Shown here: positions 1-12,593 of the stretch, one piece after another
Layout: every line of letters starts with the position of its first letter
Position numbering within the stretch: the stretch's first letter is position 1
The notes under the pieces: generated by a model
Seen by the model: only the letters and a program-made list of their open reading frames with translations
Databases searched by the model: none
Told to the model about the DNA's origin: nothing
Made by a program: the position numbers and the translations under genes
Assembly: GCA_037102815.1 (NCBI GenBank)
Contig: BTPP01000005.1
Coordinates: 124,001-188,000 of the forward strand
Direction: 5' to 3'
Origin: Neurospora intermedia
Taxonomy: Eukaryota > Ascomycota > Sordariomycetes > Sordariales > Sordariaceae
DNA: 64,000 bases

Positions 1-289
1 GACGGCAATTCACAGTTGCTGAGAGCAACGAGAACGAGATGGGGTTGGTTTGGGTACGCGCAGCCATGAGGGGGAAGGGCTGAAGCTGGTCCACCGTCTG
101 GTAGGAAAGGATACGATTGTGATGTGATTTCAGAGCATCACTGTCGACCGAACGCTTGAAGAGGTCATAACTGTGCTGCACTTTCTTCGACAAGTTGCAG
201 ACTCGGTCTGCAAATTCCATGGACCCCAAGGAAACCAAAGTGTACCTACTACCGCGACATATCGGTACCGAAGGAACCAACAAGTCAAC

Positions 290-2767
290 ATGGCCTCTCT
301 CCCGACTCGCCCTCCCCCTCCCCCGCCCATCTCTATCTCCGTCTCCCCAGCTTTTCCGGGTACTCCAAAGAGAGAGGTCTCGCCCATATCAACAAGAAGA
401 AGCGAGGACGACGTTGATGAGTGGGATGCCTACGATGATCCCCAAGATGCCCTCCTGAACGAGGCGGCAACGTCATCAAGAACCGATAGTCCCCCTCGGT
501 TTCCCAATTTCTCCTCGGCAAACATTCCCACACCAGAGACGCGCATGGTCGTTGCCCTCGACTACGGGACAACCTTCAGCGGGATTGCCTACCTCTCTGT
601 CGCTTCGAGGCAAAAGGATCAGGACCTTGATGCTCTTGCCGATGACATACGGGTGCTCCAAGGATGGCCAACACATGAATCGGAGAAAGTCCCTTCGGAG
701 ATCTCGTACTCACCTTCGCCCAAGGGGTGCCGGCAATGGGGGTACGACATTGATGACAACTCAAGAGTCCTCAAATGGACCAAGCTGGAGCTGGAAGAGA
801 CACGTAGTCGAAGTGCTGAGCTAAGAACATTGGCTGAGACGCTCTGGGGCATGCAGTTGCTTGACTTGAGCGAAGATGCTGTCATCAGAAATGATATTCC
901 ACGGCACCTGGCCAAGGAGCCGGAGGATATTGTCAAGGATTATCTCGACAATATTGCCGAGCAGACTCTGGAGGAAATTTGCACCCAAGTTGGAAGAAGG
1001 GTTGCTGACAATATCCCTATCGACATGGTCATTACACATCCTGCTGTAAGTCAAACAAGAAACGGTCACCTTTGCAAGCCTCCAGACTGACGCCAACAGA
1101 AATGGTCCGACAAAGCCCTGAACTCAACATATCGCGCCGTCCGCGCCGCCTTCAAGGCCGATCTCTTCCCCAAAATCCGCAACTTTTCCTTCGTTTCCGA
1201 ACCCGAAGCCTGCGCCCACTATACCCTACGAGAAGCACTGCGCGAGGATCGTGTAAACTTTCGCAAGAATGACTGCTTCATCGTCGTCGATGCCGGTGGT
1301 GGCACTGTTGTACGTTCTCTTCTCATCCTTTCACACCTTCGCAATCTTACAAAACCAGGACTTGGCCTCCTATAAAGTTGTAAGCCTCGATCTCGACCAG
1401 AAGCAGTTCAAGCTTGAACAAATCGGCTACCCGATAGGCGACAACTGCGGAGCTACATGTATTGATCGAGCTTTTGAGCAATTCATCGAACAAAAGCTGG
1501 GCTCGGAAGACTGGGAGAAGCTTATTGAAACTGATGCACAAGACCAAGCGACGGGAGGACACTCCATCATCAAACCAAAGCTGCGCATGCTACATGGGCG
1601 ATTTGAGGGAATCAAGCATCAGTTCGATGGCAAGGATCAGAAGCTCGGGTTTCCCATTCAGTTGCCCCGAGGAATCGGTACAACAGATGATGAAGAGCGG
1701 GGAATCATGAATGGTGCGATCAAGATCACTGTGTAAGTGTGACCAGTTCTTAACAGCCTGAGGGAGTTCATACTGACAACATCAGTGACGACCTGAAAAC
1801 CATGTTCAAACACTCCGTCGACAAAACTCTCGTTCTCATCAGTCAAGCAGCCACTCACATTCAAGTCATCCAAAAGCTCAAAATCCGCAAGATTTTTCTT
1901 TCCGGGGGCTTCGGCCGCTCCCCCTACCTCTACGAGCGCGTCAAAGCCTGGGGTATGACCAGCAGTATTCAGGTCGACCGCGGCGATGACTGCTGGTCCG
2001 CCGTCACGCGAGGCGCCATCATCAAATCCCTTGGGGTTCACACCTCGCTGCCCCCAATTATCCGTCCCTGCCCGCGGCACTACGGCATCAAAGTCCGCAC
2101 ACAGTACGCCCCTTACAATTCCCATCGGCCGTCAGAAGTCGATGTGGATGTGGAAGGAGTCAAGTGGGCGACGGATCAGATTCGGTGGTTCATTAACAAG
2201 GGGGACGCCCTGTTCCCTGGGAAGCCCATGGTATCCACGTATGATTGCCATTGGAGTATGCGGGCTGTCCATTTTCCTGCACATGCTCAGAATGGGGCTG
2301 GGAGAGCTCCAGCACAGAATCCGGGGTCGGTGTCGCAGCGATTTGACAAACGCGGCGGTGCTAACATCATGCCTCCACCGCCGCCGGCGGAGGTCTTTAG
2401 AGAGGTGGTATTTGTTGCGTCGAGTGCTGATGAGCCACCGACGAGGTTTGCTGCTGTGAACAGAGGTTTGTCCTTACATTTCTCTAAATCCATTATTTCT
2501 GCTTCGCTCTGTAATTTCCCTTCTTCTAAAACCATAACTAACAGTGAGATAGGCCGAGACACTGTAGTCACGCTCAAGTGCAACTTGACCAAAATCCCAG
2601 ACACGAATAGAAGTGAGTTTACAAATAAGGAAGCTGGAAAGTTTTATAAGTTCTGGGTCAAGGTGGAGATTCACGTCACGGAGAAGTGTGAGGTTAAGAT
2701 CACGAGTGGCGGGAAGGTATTGGCGAGCGCGGAGGTGCCGTTAGGGGAACCTGATATCTCCGCGTGA
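290..2767 (+). CDS. Hsp70-like (HSPA12-type) actin-fold ATPase, five exons
   Basis: Predicted cytosolic ATPase of the Hsp70/actin superfamily, of the divergent HSPA12-like type common in filamentous fungi. Model exons are 290-1045, 1100-1309, 1359-1732, 1786-2465 and 2553-2767, giving about 744 residues. The ATG at 290 (MASLPTRPPPPPP) is the first in frame; the reading frame upstream lacks an ATG. A proline-rich N-terminus precedes the phosphate-1 loop LDYGTTFSGIAYLS (about residues 88-101). Phosphate-2 VDAGGGTV ends at residue 322 and runs across the second splice junction. The adenosine motif LSGGFGRSPYL lies near residue 483. The last intron (87 nt) is a multiple of three and has no in-frame stop, so retention cannot be excluded. 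There is no classical substrate-binding domain or C-terminal EEVD, so clients are unknown. The family call is firm; the role is not. Confidence 0.88.
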
Positions 2768-4280
2768 TGAAGCACAATGTTGTTGATGATCAGAACGGAA
2801 GGCAGAGGGAGCTGAAGTTTACAATGGAAAACCAGGTGGTGATATTGGCAAGGGATACGTTCATCTGAGCATTTCAGTCTGAATTTCTGCAATGATACCA
2901 CTGCATCAATAGGGGCAGGCATTACTCGGAAATCTGCAATGGAGAATGGTACCCGTTCCATAAGGAAGCTTCCTGTTCACATTTCAACTCTGCTCTTCAT
3001 CCTGCCATAGATACACCCATTTATAGGCACCGCAAACATCACAACCACAAGACTGCCTGCCAATAACATCACTTGCACACCCATTCCCTTTTCGGGATGC
3101 TCTGCGAGACGCCAGGTTGATACATGTAGCCAAGACCTCAGCCCTTCCACCCCTTCTCATCTCCTACTGCAATCACGCTCCCCTTCCCCTCATTCGAATC
3201 AACTGCAGTGCAGTTCCGATAAAGTATTGCTCAATTTCAGAGTCTAGGTAGCTGCTCAACGAACCCAATGAGACCCTACGAGCCAATGCAAGCCACACTT
3301 ATCACCTCCTCCCCATTCGTTTCGTTCCCAGACCACAGCCGAGCCGACACAGTGCGTCTATAAAAGCCAATACATCAAGAGACTTTGACCAGCAGCTGAA
3401 CACTACCACTTTATTCATGGCACATATCCGATCCATGACTGCCCGAACTTGACTGGACACTCGTCCAATGCAATGCGAGCCAGGCAAGGCTTTCTTCATG
3501 AAATGTATGTGAATTGCCAACTCATCCGGCTGTGCACCGAGCCAGGACGGATACGGGGTAGGTCCGACAGGTTACAGGACGTATTAGGTGTGGTGATGGT
3601 GCTGATGGTGGTGGCATCTGCAAAAGCTCCCAGGTCCAGAAGTCTGCCAAGGTACATGTACCTAAGTAAAGGTAGGTCGTGGGCGGAAAGCCGAGTCGGG
3701 TGAATTAGGGCCAAATATGGAATGTGAGTGCCTGGGGCTATGTTGGTGGCTGCTTTTATAGTTGACGAGAAGGGAAGTGGGAAGCGCTGGCTGTGATGCT
3801 TTATTGTCAACTTCTGCCGCCATGAGAGTGGCAAGCTAAGTTCATGTTGGAGGTATGACAAAGCTCCAGGTATAAACATTATATGGTGTTAGTTTTAGAA
3901 GAACTTGGTTCTTTTTGACCTTCTTTTCAGCTTTGGGATATAGGATCTTGCGGACTTCACAACCTCGTCCTGTGTAAGTTAAGTTTCTGATATGCGTGCT
4001 GAATTTTCTTCCTTTCGAAGATCTTGAACTGATCATCCAAACTAGGACGAGATTCAACAGTTACCTCTACGCCTCGTCCTAAAATCAGCTTTCTATCCCA
4101 AGCTCCCAGAAGCACAGAGGATTGTGCCAAAGATACCCGTGGAAGACATCCCATAATCACTCACGTTTCTCCGCTTGGGCCATCAGAAAACAACCGAGAA
4201 GCCACCACGACACTCACGTTTTCCTCGCCGACCATATCCGCAATTCAAACATACAAGTATACCTATCCAGCACGACAGCC
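2768..4280. other. Intergenic region, no gene supported
   Basis: About 1.5 kb between the Hsp70-like gene and the next start. Short open frames here have no recognisable domain. A TATAAAA string lies at 3359-3365 and a perfect 12-bp palindrome GGTACATGTACC at 3651-3662. The final few hundred bases probably hold the 5' leader of the gene starting at 4281. Confidence 0.6.
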
Positions 4281-5750
4281 ATGGGAGGCACCCAAACACT
4301 CCGCAAAGTCTTCGGACTCAAACCCAAGTCCTCCTCCGCCAATCTTCAACCTCAGCCCATCACCCCTGACAACTTCAATACCCCTAGCGACGATCTCAGC
4401 GCCAACGGCATTCACTCCAACAACGGACGCTACCAATCGTACAACCCCAACGGCTCCTCCACCTTTGCCTCCAACAACTATGGCCAGCCGCCTGGTTTGA
4501 GTTCCATTTCTGAGTTGCCAGCAAATGAATACGGGAATGGATACACCCATCAGGTGCAGCAGAACCACTTAGGACATGGACACCACCACAGGAAGTCCCT
4601 CCCTGCACAGGCAAGACCCAGCCCGAACCCTCAATATCCTCATGATCCGAACGCCTACTACCAGCATCATGATCAAAGCAGCGGCAATCTTTCTCCTCAA
4701 GATGCGGTCCATTCCCAAAACGGCAGCAGCAATCGTGACCGCCGCAGCGCCAGCCTCGGCTCCAGGCTGAGTCTAAGCAACTTCGGCAGCACAAGCAGCA
4801 ACAGCAGTCTCGGGAGAAGCAGCGTAACAACCATGTCCACCATATCCTCCTCCGCCGCCACCTCTCCCGGTCCCGGTCCCAGTCCAGCATCTCCCCACCA
4901 TCTGTCCCAGTCCCAGCACCCGCATTGCCTATCTCCCGGTTATCAACCCGGCGGAAGTCAAATCCATCTACAATCAAACTCCCCTCGCTACCCGGGCCAG
5001 CCTGTTCATCAGGAACCTCAAGCTCAACAGCAGCAGCAACAGCATGACGAGAGAAAACACCGCAACCCCCTATCATCGTCAAGACATCGAACCGCAAGCC
5101 AACAATACCTCCCACAAAGCTCCCAAACCCAGCACCACAACGTCCTCCACAAACACCACGTCACATCCGCCGTACACCCCCCCTACCCCGTTTCCGAGCG
5201 CGGCTCCCCCCCTCCCCCTCACTCCCGCTCTTCCCATTCCACCTCCAACCCTCTACACAACCTACACTCCTTCGCGAACCGCACCTCCTCCCACCCCCAT
5301 CCAGCCCAACCCCATTCCCATTCCCAACAACAACCCCAATCCCCAACAGCAACCGACATCCGCCGCACCACCAAACTCCTACGCAGAATGTTCGAACTCC
5401 GTCTCGAGCAATGGGCACTCACCCACTCGCACGAATCCGATCAACATCTCCTTTACGAAAAGCAAAGCCAAGTGGATGCCGTCCTGGCCGACATTCTAGG
5501 CAACGTGCAGGGTTGGGGGATCGAACGGGGACGAAACAAAACTTGGACAGATGACGAGTGGGAGGATATTTGTCTTGTGAGGGATGTGTTGGCGGAGATG
5601 AGTGCACCGTCTGGTGGGGGACCTGGTGGGGGGCCAATGGGGATGGGGATGGGGATGATGGGGTATGGGATTGGAGGGGGAGGGGGAGGGGGGGCTGTTC
5701 CGGTTGAGGTTGGAGGAGGAGGAAGAGGGGAAAGGGGGAGGAGGTGGTGA
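4281..5750 (+). CDS. Low-complexity Ser/Gln/His/Pro-rich protein with C-terminal helical domain
   Basis: Single-exon gene for 489 residues starting at MGGTQTLRKVFG. The frame is open further upstream but has no better-placed ATG. I do not recognise a family. Residues about 10-355 are rich in Ser, Gln, His, Asn and Pro and are probably disordered. A compact, charged, helix-prone segment follows (about 358-445, from TDIRRTTKLLRRMFELRLEQ through WTDDEWEDICLVRDVL) and is the likely conserved part. The tail is a Gly/Met run encoded by very G-rich DNA. The N-terminus MGGTQT fits the N-myristoylation pattern (Gly2, Thr6) and is followed by Arg/Lys, which would suit membrane attachment; that is inference. 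The function is unknown. It converges with the Ede1-like gene. Confidence 0.72.
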   Translation: MGGTQTLRKVFGLKPKSSSANLQPQPITPDNFNTPSDDLSANGIHSNNGRYQSYNPNGSSTFASNNYGQPPGLSSISELPANEYGNGYTHQVQQNHLGHGHHHRKSLPAQARPSPNPQYPHDPNAYYQHHDQSSGNLSPQDAVHSQNGSSNRDRRSASLGSRLSLSNFGSTSSNSSLGRSSVTTMSTISSSAATSPGPGPSPASPHHLSQSQHPHCLSPGYQPGGSQIHLQSNSPRYPGQPVHQEPQAQQQQQQHDERKHRNPLSSSRHRTASQQYLPQSSQTQHHNVLHKHHVTSAVHPPYPVSERGSPPPPHSRSSHSTSNPLHNLHSFANRTSSHPHPAQPHSHSQQQPQSPTATDIRRTTKLLRRMFELRLEQWALTHSHESDQHLLYEKQSQVDAVLADILGNVQGWGIERGRNKTWTDDEWEDICLVRDVLAEMSAPSGGGPGGGPMGMGMGMMGYGIGGGGGGGAVPVEVGGGGRGERGRRW

Positions 5751-6729
5751 GATGGAAAGAATAAGAGGATAATTAGTAGCTGGGCTACCTAAAGTGGAAA
5801 GTACGAGATGGAAGGTAGGTGGGGACTCGAAGATACCTATCTGTGATGTGTTGTGCGAGAGGAATGAGGTAAAGGAGTGAATGGGGAGGGTGCATATGGT
5901 AGAACGGAAACTGGGCGGACATGACGGAGATCCTTGTTAGCAAAGTAGGTATTTTTAGTGAGCGACCATGTACGTTCAGGAAGTGATCACATACCCTTTT
6001 CGTTTGAGTTGGATCTCTACATAGGTAGCTCGATCCAAGATTTGGAAATAACGATAAAACCGAATCAGACGGCGTTTGGGAGATCCACAAGCACCTACCT
6101 ACCTAGAGGTAGCTTCTCATAACACTCGGCGATCTTCACTCTCACATTCCTCCACCGAACAAACTCAAACAAACATCAACAACCGCTCGACAAGCGGCTA
6201 CATCCACTTATTGATATTACCACTACAAACTAACACAGTACTACTGTACCGTACTGCCAGGTACATAACATACAAAAAGAGAAAAAGCTGCGGCATAGCA
6301 ACTCAGCTAGCCATGCTGGGGTGGGTAGATACCCGTAGACAGACATCGACAGAAAAAGAAATTGAAAGATAGAGATAGGTAGCTTCCATGTCCCGACAGG
6401 ACAGAGACAGATAGGATATTGGTTAAAAAGGAAATGAAAACGATGGAGGTATCAAAACGACTCGACTAGACTCTTGACTTCTTTCTTACGCAACGCTTTT
6501 CGTTGCCAACCACCCAACCGACCAACAATCCGTACCGTAGTTCACATGTTCGTCCACATGAGGGTCTTCGTTCTTGCTTCCTTGCTTGCTTACTTACTTG
6601 CTTTCACGCAATAGTAAGACTCATCTTCAAACCAATTCGACAAGTGGCTTCGCCGTGGCTCGCATCATATTGTCTTTTCAATGAATCTGACCATCAAATC
6701 ACCTCTCCCTAAACTAGCAAAGTCTTACT
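5751..6729. other. Convergent intergenic region
   Basis: About 1 kb between two converging 3' ends. I see only probable 3' UTRs and several AGGTAGGT/TACCTACC strings (for example 6095-6115). No open frame here has a recognisable domain. Confidence 0.6.
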
Positions 6730-9700
6730 TAGGACTGGCTAGCAAGGTAGTTGGCGGCCTAAGAGAAAGTTAGCAACCCCTCATCACACACACACACTCT
6801 CTCTTTTTCTTAAGGTGTAAGAGGACTCACCCTCTCCAAATTATAATCATACTTCTCCAACGCCTTCACGGCATCCTGTCTCGAGTAACCCATACTCGTC
6901 AGATTCTTCACAATCGGATCATCGTGTTCGCCTGACTCCGTCAACGCTCTGCCAGGTACTGGCCTCTCCTCAGCACCCTCCTTCTTTTGCTCCTTGTCAC
7001 CACCCTCCTTCTGCTCCCCACCAGTTTGGGCTTGGGGGTTAGCAGACGATCCCGGTCTGGGCGTCTCCAAGCTCTCAAACGGGCTTTGTCCACCCTGCTG
7101 AGCCTGGCTTCCGTCATCCAGACCCGCAAAAATGGCGTCCCAGTCATGGGCATCCGCCTTTGGCGCAGCGAACGATCCCTGCGACTGGGTCGCCTGGTGG
7201 GAAGGGACAAAATCGAAATCACTCTTGGGCTGGCTGGGCGGGGGAGAGCCAAACTGACTACCGCTGCCAAAACCGTCATCGCCAAATCCGGAGCGGGAAA
7301 TGTTGGCAAAGTCTTCTACGTCGTCGGCGGAGCTGCCTTCCTTGGCGTCTTCAAGGTCGGCGAATTCGTCATCTAGGTCGTCAAAGGCACCCTTGGAGGA
7401 GGCTTGAGAGGCGGCAGCAGGAGGTTGGGCAGCAGCTGGGGGTTGAGCAGCGGCGGGAGCGGGAGAACCAGTGCCCCAGATGTCGTCGAGGTCGGTGTTG
7501 CTAGTAGCGGCGGCGCTAGTGCTGTGGTTTTCGTTGTTAGATACCTCTAGGGCAGCTGGAGAATCTGTAGATGTGACAGGGGCAGTAGTGAATGAGGGTG
7601 TCTCGCTGTATAGCGGATCAGATCAGTCTTGCTGTTTCGTTGTACAAAACTGGGGTATACAGGGAAATCAAAAATAGAACAAAAAAGACACACCAAAGCA
7701 AAACAGAAAGCAGTACTGGAGCGTATTTACCTGGCAACCGGCTCAGCAGCAGCTGGCACAGTCACTGCTTCGGCTTGGCCGGCCTCAGCACTCACGGGAG
7801 GCTTGACCGGACTAGCAGGCGCGAAATCATCATCAAATCCAAACCCGCCCTTGTCCTCACCCGCCTCGCTGTCCGAATCACTCTCATCGTCCCTCTCCAA
7901 CTCCGAAATAGGCGGGAACTCCGAGTCAACCTTGTTGAATCCACCAGCCTTTGCAGTCTCCGCAGCAGCAGCGGGCTTAGCCTGCGTGTTCTTGAAGCTA
8001 GCGAAAGCACTCTCGAAGTCCTCCTTCGCCTTGGCATCCGTGTTCACGGCGAAAGGGTCGGCCTCGACAGGGGCGGCGGCGGGCTTAGACTGGCTGGTAA
8101 TGGATGCGGGCGACATGGGACGGTTGGAAGTAGCAGACTGGCCGGTTCGGACGGGCTCGATGGGGAGAGCAGCAGCAGCAGGAGCTTGATCCTGCGAGCC
8201 ATGGCGAGAAGGAGCGCGAGAACCAGAACCGATGGGTTCACCGAATGGCGAGAAGGCACCGCCGGGAGCAGCAGCGCTATCAGCGGTGATAGTAGGCTGC
8301 CTAGAAAGCGTAGGCGAAGTGCTTCCCGGCGTGGCGAACGAGCCCGAACCGAAACTACCGGTCGACGTGCCAGTGTTCTGCGCCTTGAACGCCTGAACCT
8401 GGGGAACAGGAGAAGCAGCAGCAGGAGGTGGCGTCGGGCTCTGAACAGGGACGTTCAACGAGGGACCGAACACATCATCAAAACTCTGTCCGCTCATGGA
8501 CCTCGAGGCAAACGCAGCGCCGATGTCAGCACTTCCCGTTCTCCTGAAGAAGGGGTTGTTACCACTTCCAGTGGAAAGAGCGGGACTAGCAACCGGCTGC
8601 ACCGGGCTAGCTTGTCTCGCCAAGTCCGCCTGTCTAGCCAGCTCCTCCTTCTCCTTGTTAAGGTCTTCAACCTCGTTCTGTAGCTTCCCCTTTTCGCCCT
8701 CCACCGTGCTCAACTGCTTCTTGTTGATGGCCACCATCCCCTTCTGCTGCCTGGCCTCGCTCTTCAACTTCTCAACCAGCGGCTTAAGCTGGGCAATCTC
8801 CCCGTTGACCGTGCGAATCTTTTCCTTCAACGAGGCGTTCTCCTGCTGGTCGGCTTGCAAGCCAGCAACAACCGTGCGGTGCTGGTTCTGCAGCTCGAGA
8901 TAACTGGCTTCGATCATGGCGAACTCGGTCTGGAGTTTCTTTGTCTCCGCCTTGGCGGTACTGAGCTGCGTCTCGAGAGCGCGGACGTCCTGGGCTTCCT
9001 TCTCGTACAAGGCGCGCAGCTGAGTAAGGCGTTGTTCAAAGTTCTTCTTTTGCTGACTGGCTTGGCTCAACTCGTTCTGTGTGTTGGTTCGCTGAGTCTG
9101 GACATCCTGAACTTGCTTGGTGAGCGAGCCGATCTGGTTAGAAAGGTTGGCGAGCTCGGTAGTCTCGTTGGAGAGCTTGTTGTTAACTTCGGGGTCGGCG
9201 TCACCTAGCAAATCATCCTCAACTGTTGGCGGCATCGGGGAAGTTCTAACACCACCCGCCGGTGCCGAGCCAGTCGAGCCTCCGGTAACATGCGTAGTCA
9301 AGCCGCGACCAAAAGATGACGAAGGAACAAACGGCTTAAAGTTGGAGCCCGTCGCAACTGGGCGGATAGGCGAAGACGGCGCAATGGGACTAGCACTGTT
9401 ACCAAACGGATCGACCGATCCACCCGTAGCAATAGGTACCTGAACCGGCGCCGGACCGGGAGCAGGAGGCTGAGGCTCGTCCAACCCAAACAAGTCGTCC
9501 AAGGCCGAAGGCTTCGGCGCAGGTGGCTGCGGGCGAGGGGGCTGGAAGCCACCAGCAGCAGTCTGAGGTCTGCCCTGCGGGGCACGCATGCTAGGAGGAA
9601 TCAAGTTAGGAGGCAGAGTAGTAGGCAGAGGGACCTGACCGGGCTTGGTTCTCTGCTCTCTGATCAAGTACATGGCAACGGCAAACTCGTCCCGGGTGAG

Positions 9701-10912
9701 ACGACCAGCCGAGTTGATATCCGCAAGGTCCCAAATCTGAGCAAGCACATCCTCGTTGAGGTTGGACTGGCTGAAGAAGGGTACGGCCTCCTCGCCGGTG
9801 ATGAAGCCCTTCTTCTGCTTATCCAGCTCCTCATACAGCAGGTCGAACCGCGCCTTGTCTGCCGGGGTAATCAGCCAGTCCCCAGTCGGTTGCGCAGGAA
9901 GTGGCGGACGTCCCAATGGGCTGCCGGTTCTCGTCTGCGTAAGTTGCGCCGGGCCGGTAAGGTGTCTAGCAGCGGGCGGAAGAGGCGGAGTAGCGGTCGT
10001 CGGGGATCGGCCGGGAGGAGGATTGATACCGCCAACGGGGCCGCGTCTCGTAGCGGCTTCGTACAGCGCGGCAGGGAGGATGGTGGGCAAACCGCGCAGA
10101 GCACCCGTCTTCATCGAAGTAAGCAAGTGCATGGCAATGACAAACTCGGTCAACACCAGCGCACCACGCTGCTCCGTATCGGCTAGCATCCAAATTCTTC
10201 CCAAAATCTCATTGGACAGTCCCGACTTCTCAAAGATCTGCTTCGCCTGCTCGCCAGGGAGCATGTTTCCCTGCAGAGGCTGTCTCTCGAACAGGGCCGA
10301 GTACTGGGCGACCTTCTCGGGGGTCAGGGGCGGGATCCGGATGGGGCCGGAGCCGGTGGCCTGCGGGGAAACCATAGCAGCAGGCACGGCCGGCGACGGG
10401 GCCGGACCGGGGACGGGAACGGGGGCGGGAGTCGGGGTGAAGCCGTCAAATCTCGGAATGGGACCCTGCGACAGGGCGAGCTCGGGGGAAGGTTCGCGAC
10501 CGGCTTGTGCGTGCCCGATAAGCCGCAAGACGACGCCGAAGCCTGCTGGGGTGAGGAAGCCCCTGTTTTCCTTGTCGGCGATTTGCCATATCTTTTGTTG
10601 GGAAGGATATACGTCAGCTACTGTCGCACAACAGGCGTAGCAAAGGGCGGGAGACAGGAATCCAATGACTGACCTCTCCCAAAACGCGGGAATCCAACTT
10701 TGTCCTTTCAAAGAACTTGACAGCCACCTCGCCGGTGATGACGCCAACGCTATCGGTATCGGCGGCGCGGAAGAGTTGGCCGTAGACTCGCTTCTCCTCG
10801 GGGGAGAGGTTCAGGTTGGGGACGCCTGGTCGCATGGGAGTTTAGCTCCTGTTGGGTAAAAGGACATGGGGAAACTGAGGAGGGGCTCACCAGCATCGGG
10901 ATCAGAAGCCAT
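6730..10912 (-). CDS. ede1: Ede1-like endocytic scaffold (three EH domains, coiled coil, UBA)
   Basis: Early endocytic scaffold that gathers adaptors and ubiquitinated cargo at clathrin sites at the cell cortex (known for Ede1/Eps15). Exons on the minus strand are 10912-10891, 10825-10674, 10591-7731, 7605-6831 and 6759-6730. Their sum is 3840 nt, coding 1279 residues (yeast Ede1 is about 1380). EH domains lie near residues 13-90, 150-225 and 295-370. Each carries the helix-loop-helix signature, for example LGEIWQIADKENRGFLT and LAQIWDLADINSAGRLT. A Pro-rich linker, a long coiled coil (about 530-720) and a disordered acidic region follow. The C-terminal UBA domain is DDPIVKNLTSMGYSRQDAV continuing to NLERAANYLASQS. 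The UBA is completed only by the last 30-nt exon, whose splice (AGG|GTGAGT to TTAG|GCC) I placed by eye. Confidence 0.93.
6787..6812. repeat. CA/CT microsatellite in the last intron of the Ede1-like gene
   Basis: A short (CA)n tract running into (CT)n and T-rich sequence within intron 6760-6830. Read on the minus strand it is a GA/GT tract near the middle of the intron. Confidence 0.8.
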
Positions 10913-12593
10913 TATGGGCAAGCTGTACCCTCTGCGCAGAGGACTTGTGGGTGGGTATTTTTGGTTATTATGGTGATGGATGAATCTGGTTACTGGGACC
11001 AGCTACCGTCGGTGAATAGCCCAGTGTTTCTTTTCTTTTCCAAAGTATCCGTAGTACAGGTGAGGTCTGTCGGCGGCCCAGGCAAGTATGTCGGGTTTCT
11101 GGGCTGAGGTCAGTAGGTAGGTTGGTGGTGGTGTTGGTTGGTGTTGGTTGTTGGTGGAGATAGGTATGGATTGGGCGGGTGAGCTGAGGTTGCCGGGTCG
11201 CGGAAAGGGGAATGACGCCCTGGACGGGATGATGTCGCAACAGGAAGGGATTGGATCTCGACGATGTTTCGGGTGGATGAGACAACCAAAGCACAAGGGC
11301 GATCCGTCGAATACACTTTTTTCGAAAGGACGACGCAAGACTGATGACGACGACTGCCTGTACCTATGCCGTGGTGTCTGGGCCAGATTGCTGCCTCCCG
11401 TCTGCCTCGCTCCTCGGTGTGTGATTGTAGTGATCTGGTGAGGTCGGGTTCAGTTGGGAATGCGACGACAACTGCTCAGTGACTTGCTTCAGCGGGCGCT
11501 ACAAAGCTTCCCGTCGTTCGACCTGCCAAGATGAAAAGTGGATCTTGTTGAAGCCAATGTGCTCCACCCGTAATGTTCGCTGCTGGGTCTAGCGGCTGTT
11601 AGTGCCACAGAGTGCGGAGTCGGTCATCTGGTTGGCCCGCCTGTACAGGAAGAGCGGCTGCAATGTTCTGTGATGCAGCCGTGCATTTGTCCCATTATCT
11701 ATCTACCTCTAGGTACCTCTATCGATGTCATATCCCAAAGACGGATTATTGATGTGGATATAGACACAAGGTCGGTATCTTAACATACTTCAAAGCTAGT
11801 ATCTTCAACCTTCTAATATACTGTACTAGTCTCTGAGGCTGAAGCTATATAGATACAACTGTTCTTTATCCTCGAGCTTCTAACATTAGGTAGCTTACCT
11901 TTCTCTCGCACAGGGCATTGGGGTATCCTGCCGTGGCAGTGACCCCCCATCTTCATCTCCCATGTTCATCACAACCTAACCTCCAACCAACAACGTTCCC
12001 TTTGTCCAACCCCAACGCCACTCGTGATGCATAACCACAACTACACCAACCCGCTTCCACACCATCACCTTCGACACCCCTAGTGGTCTATTCCTCATTC
12101 CGTGTCTGACACTTGCAATGCACCATTCTACATTGCTGATCTTGAAGCTATTGAGGTTGATCTGACACTTACCTCTACATAACCTGTCTTGGACCAATCA
12201 CTTACACCAATACTACTTCACTCAATTAAAATCGGCTATCACGTTTCAGTCTAACAACAAAATAGTGTCAACAACCCCAAGTCCTCAACTCAAGGCCACA
12301 TCAAACTGACATTCGCCATGGAATAATAACAATGACCCTATTATCAACATCATCATCATCACCATCCCACTAGCAAAACACCTGATGCACACCCATTCAA
12401 ACAACTAACAGGAAGCCACAATCAAGGGACTCCGTGGGTATTCTTTCTGACGTCGGGCGGGCTCTGGTTTCCCACCACCTGTACTTTGTATATCTCTTCC
12501 TTCTGATTCCATCAACATCCTCGTACCAACAATTATCCTTTCACAAGCAGCAAGTTCCGCACACTGTGTTGCTGTACTCGCTTGTACTTGTAC
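10913..12593. other. Intergenic region upstream of the Ede1-like gene
   Basis: About 1.7 kb between the Ede1-like start and the alpha-tubulin 3' end. It should contain the Ede1 promoter and the tubulin 3' UTR. TACCTCTAGGTACCTCTA occurs around 11703-11720, and 11690-11890 is locally AT-rich. No gene or repeat family is recognisable. Confidence 0.6.

Noticed and set aside
173-289. Upstream extension of the Hsp70-like reading frame
   Set aside because: The frame is open but begins at GTG, not ATG; the first ATG in frame is at 290.
7592-10640. Several long plus-strand frames opposite the Ede1-like gene
   Set aside because: They are shadows of the coding strand; the minus strand has intact EH and UBA domains.
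11690-11890. Locally AT-rich stretch considered as a relic of repeat-induced point mutation
   Set aside because: It is too short, has no recognisable element, and the dinucleotide indices could not be computed here.
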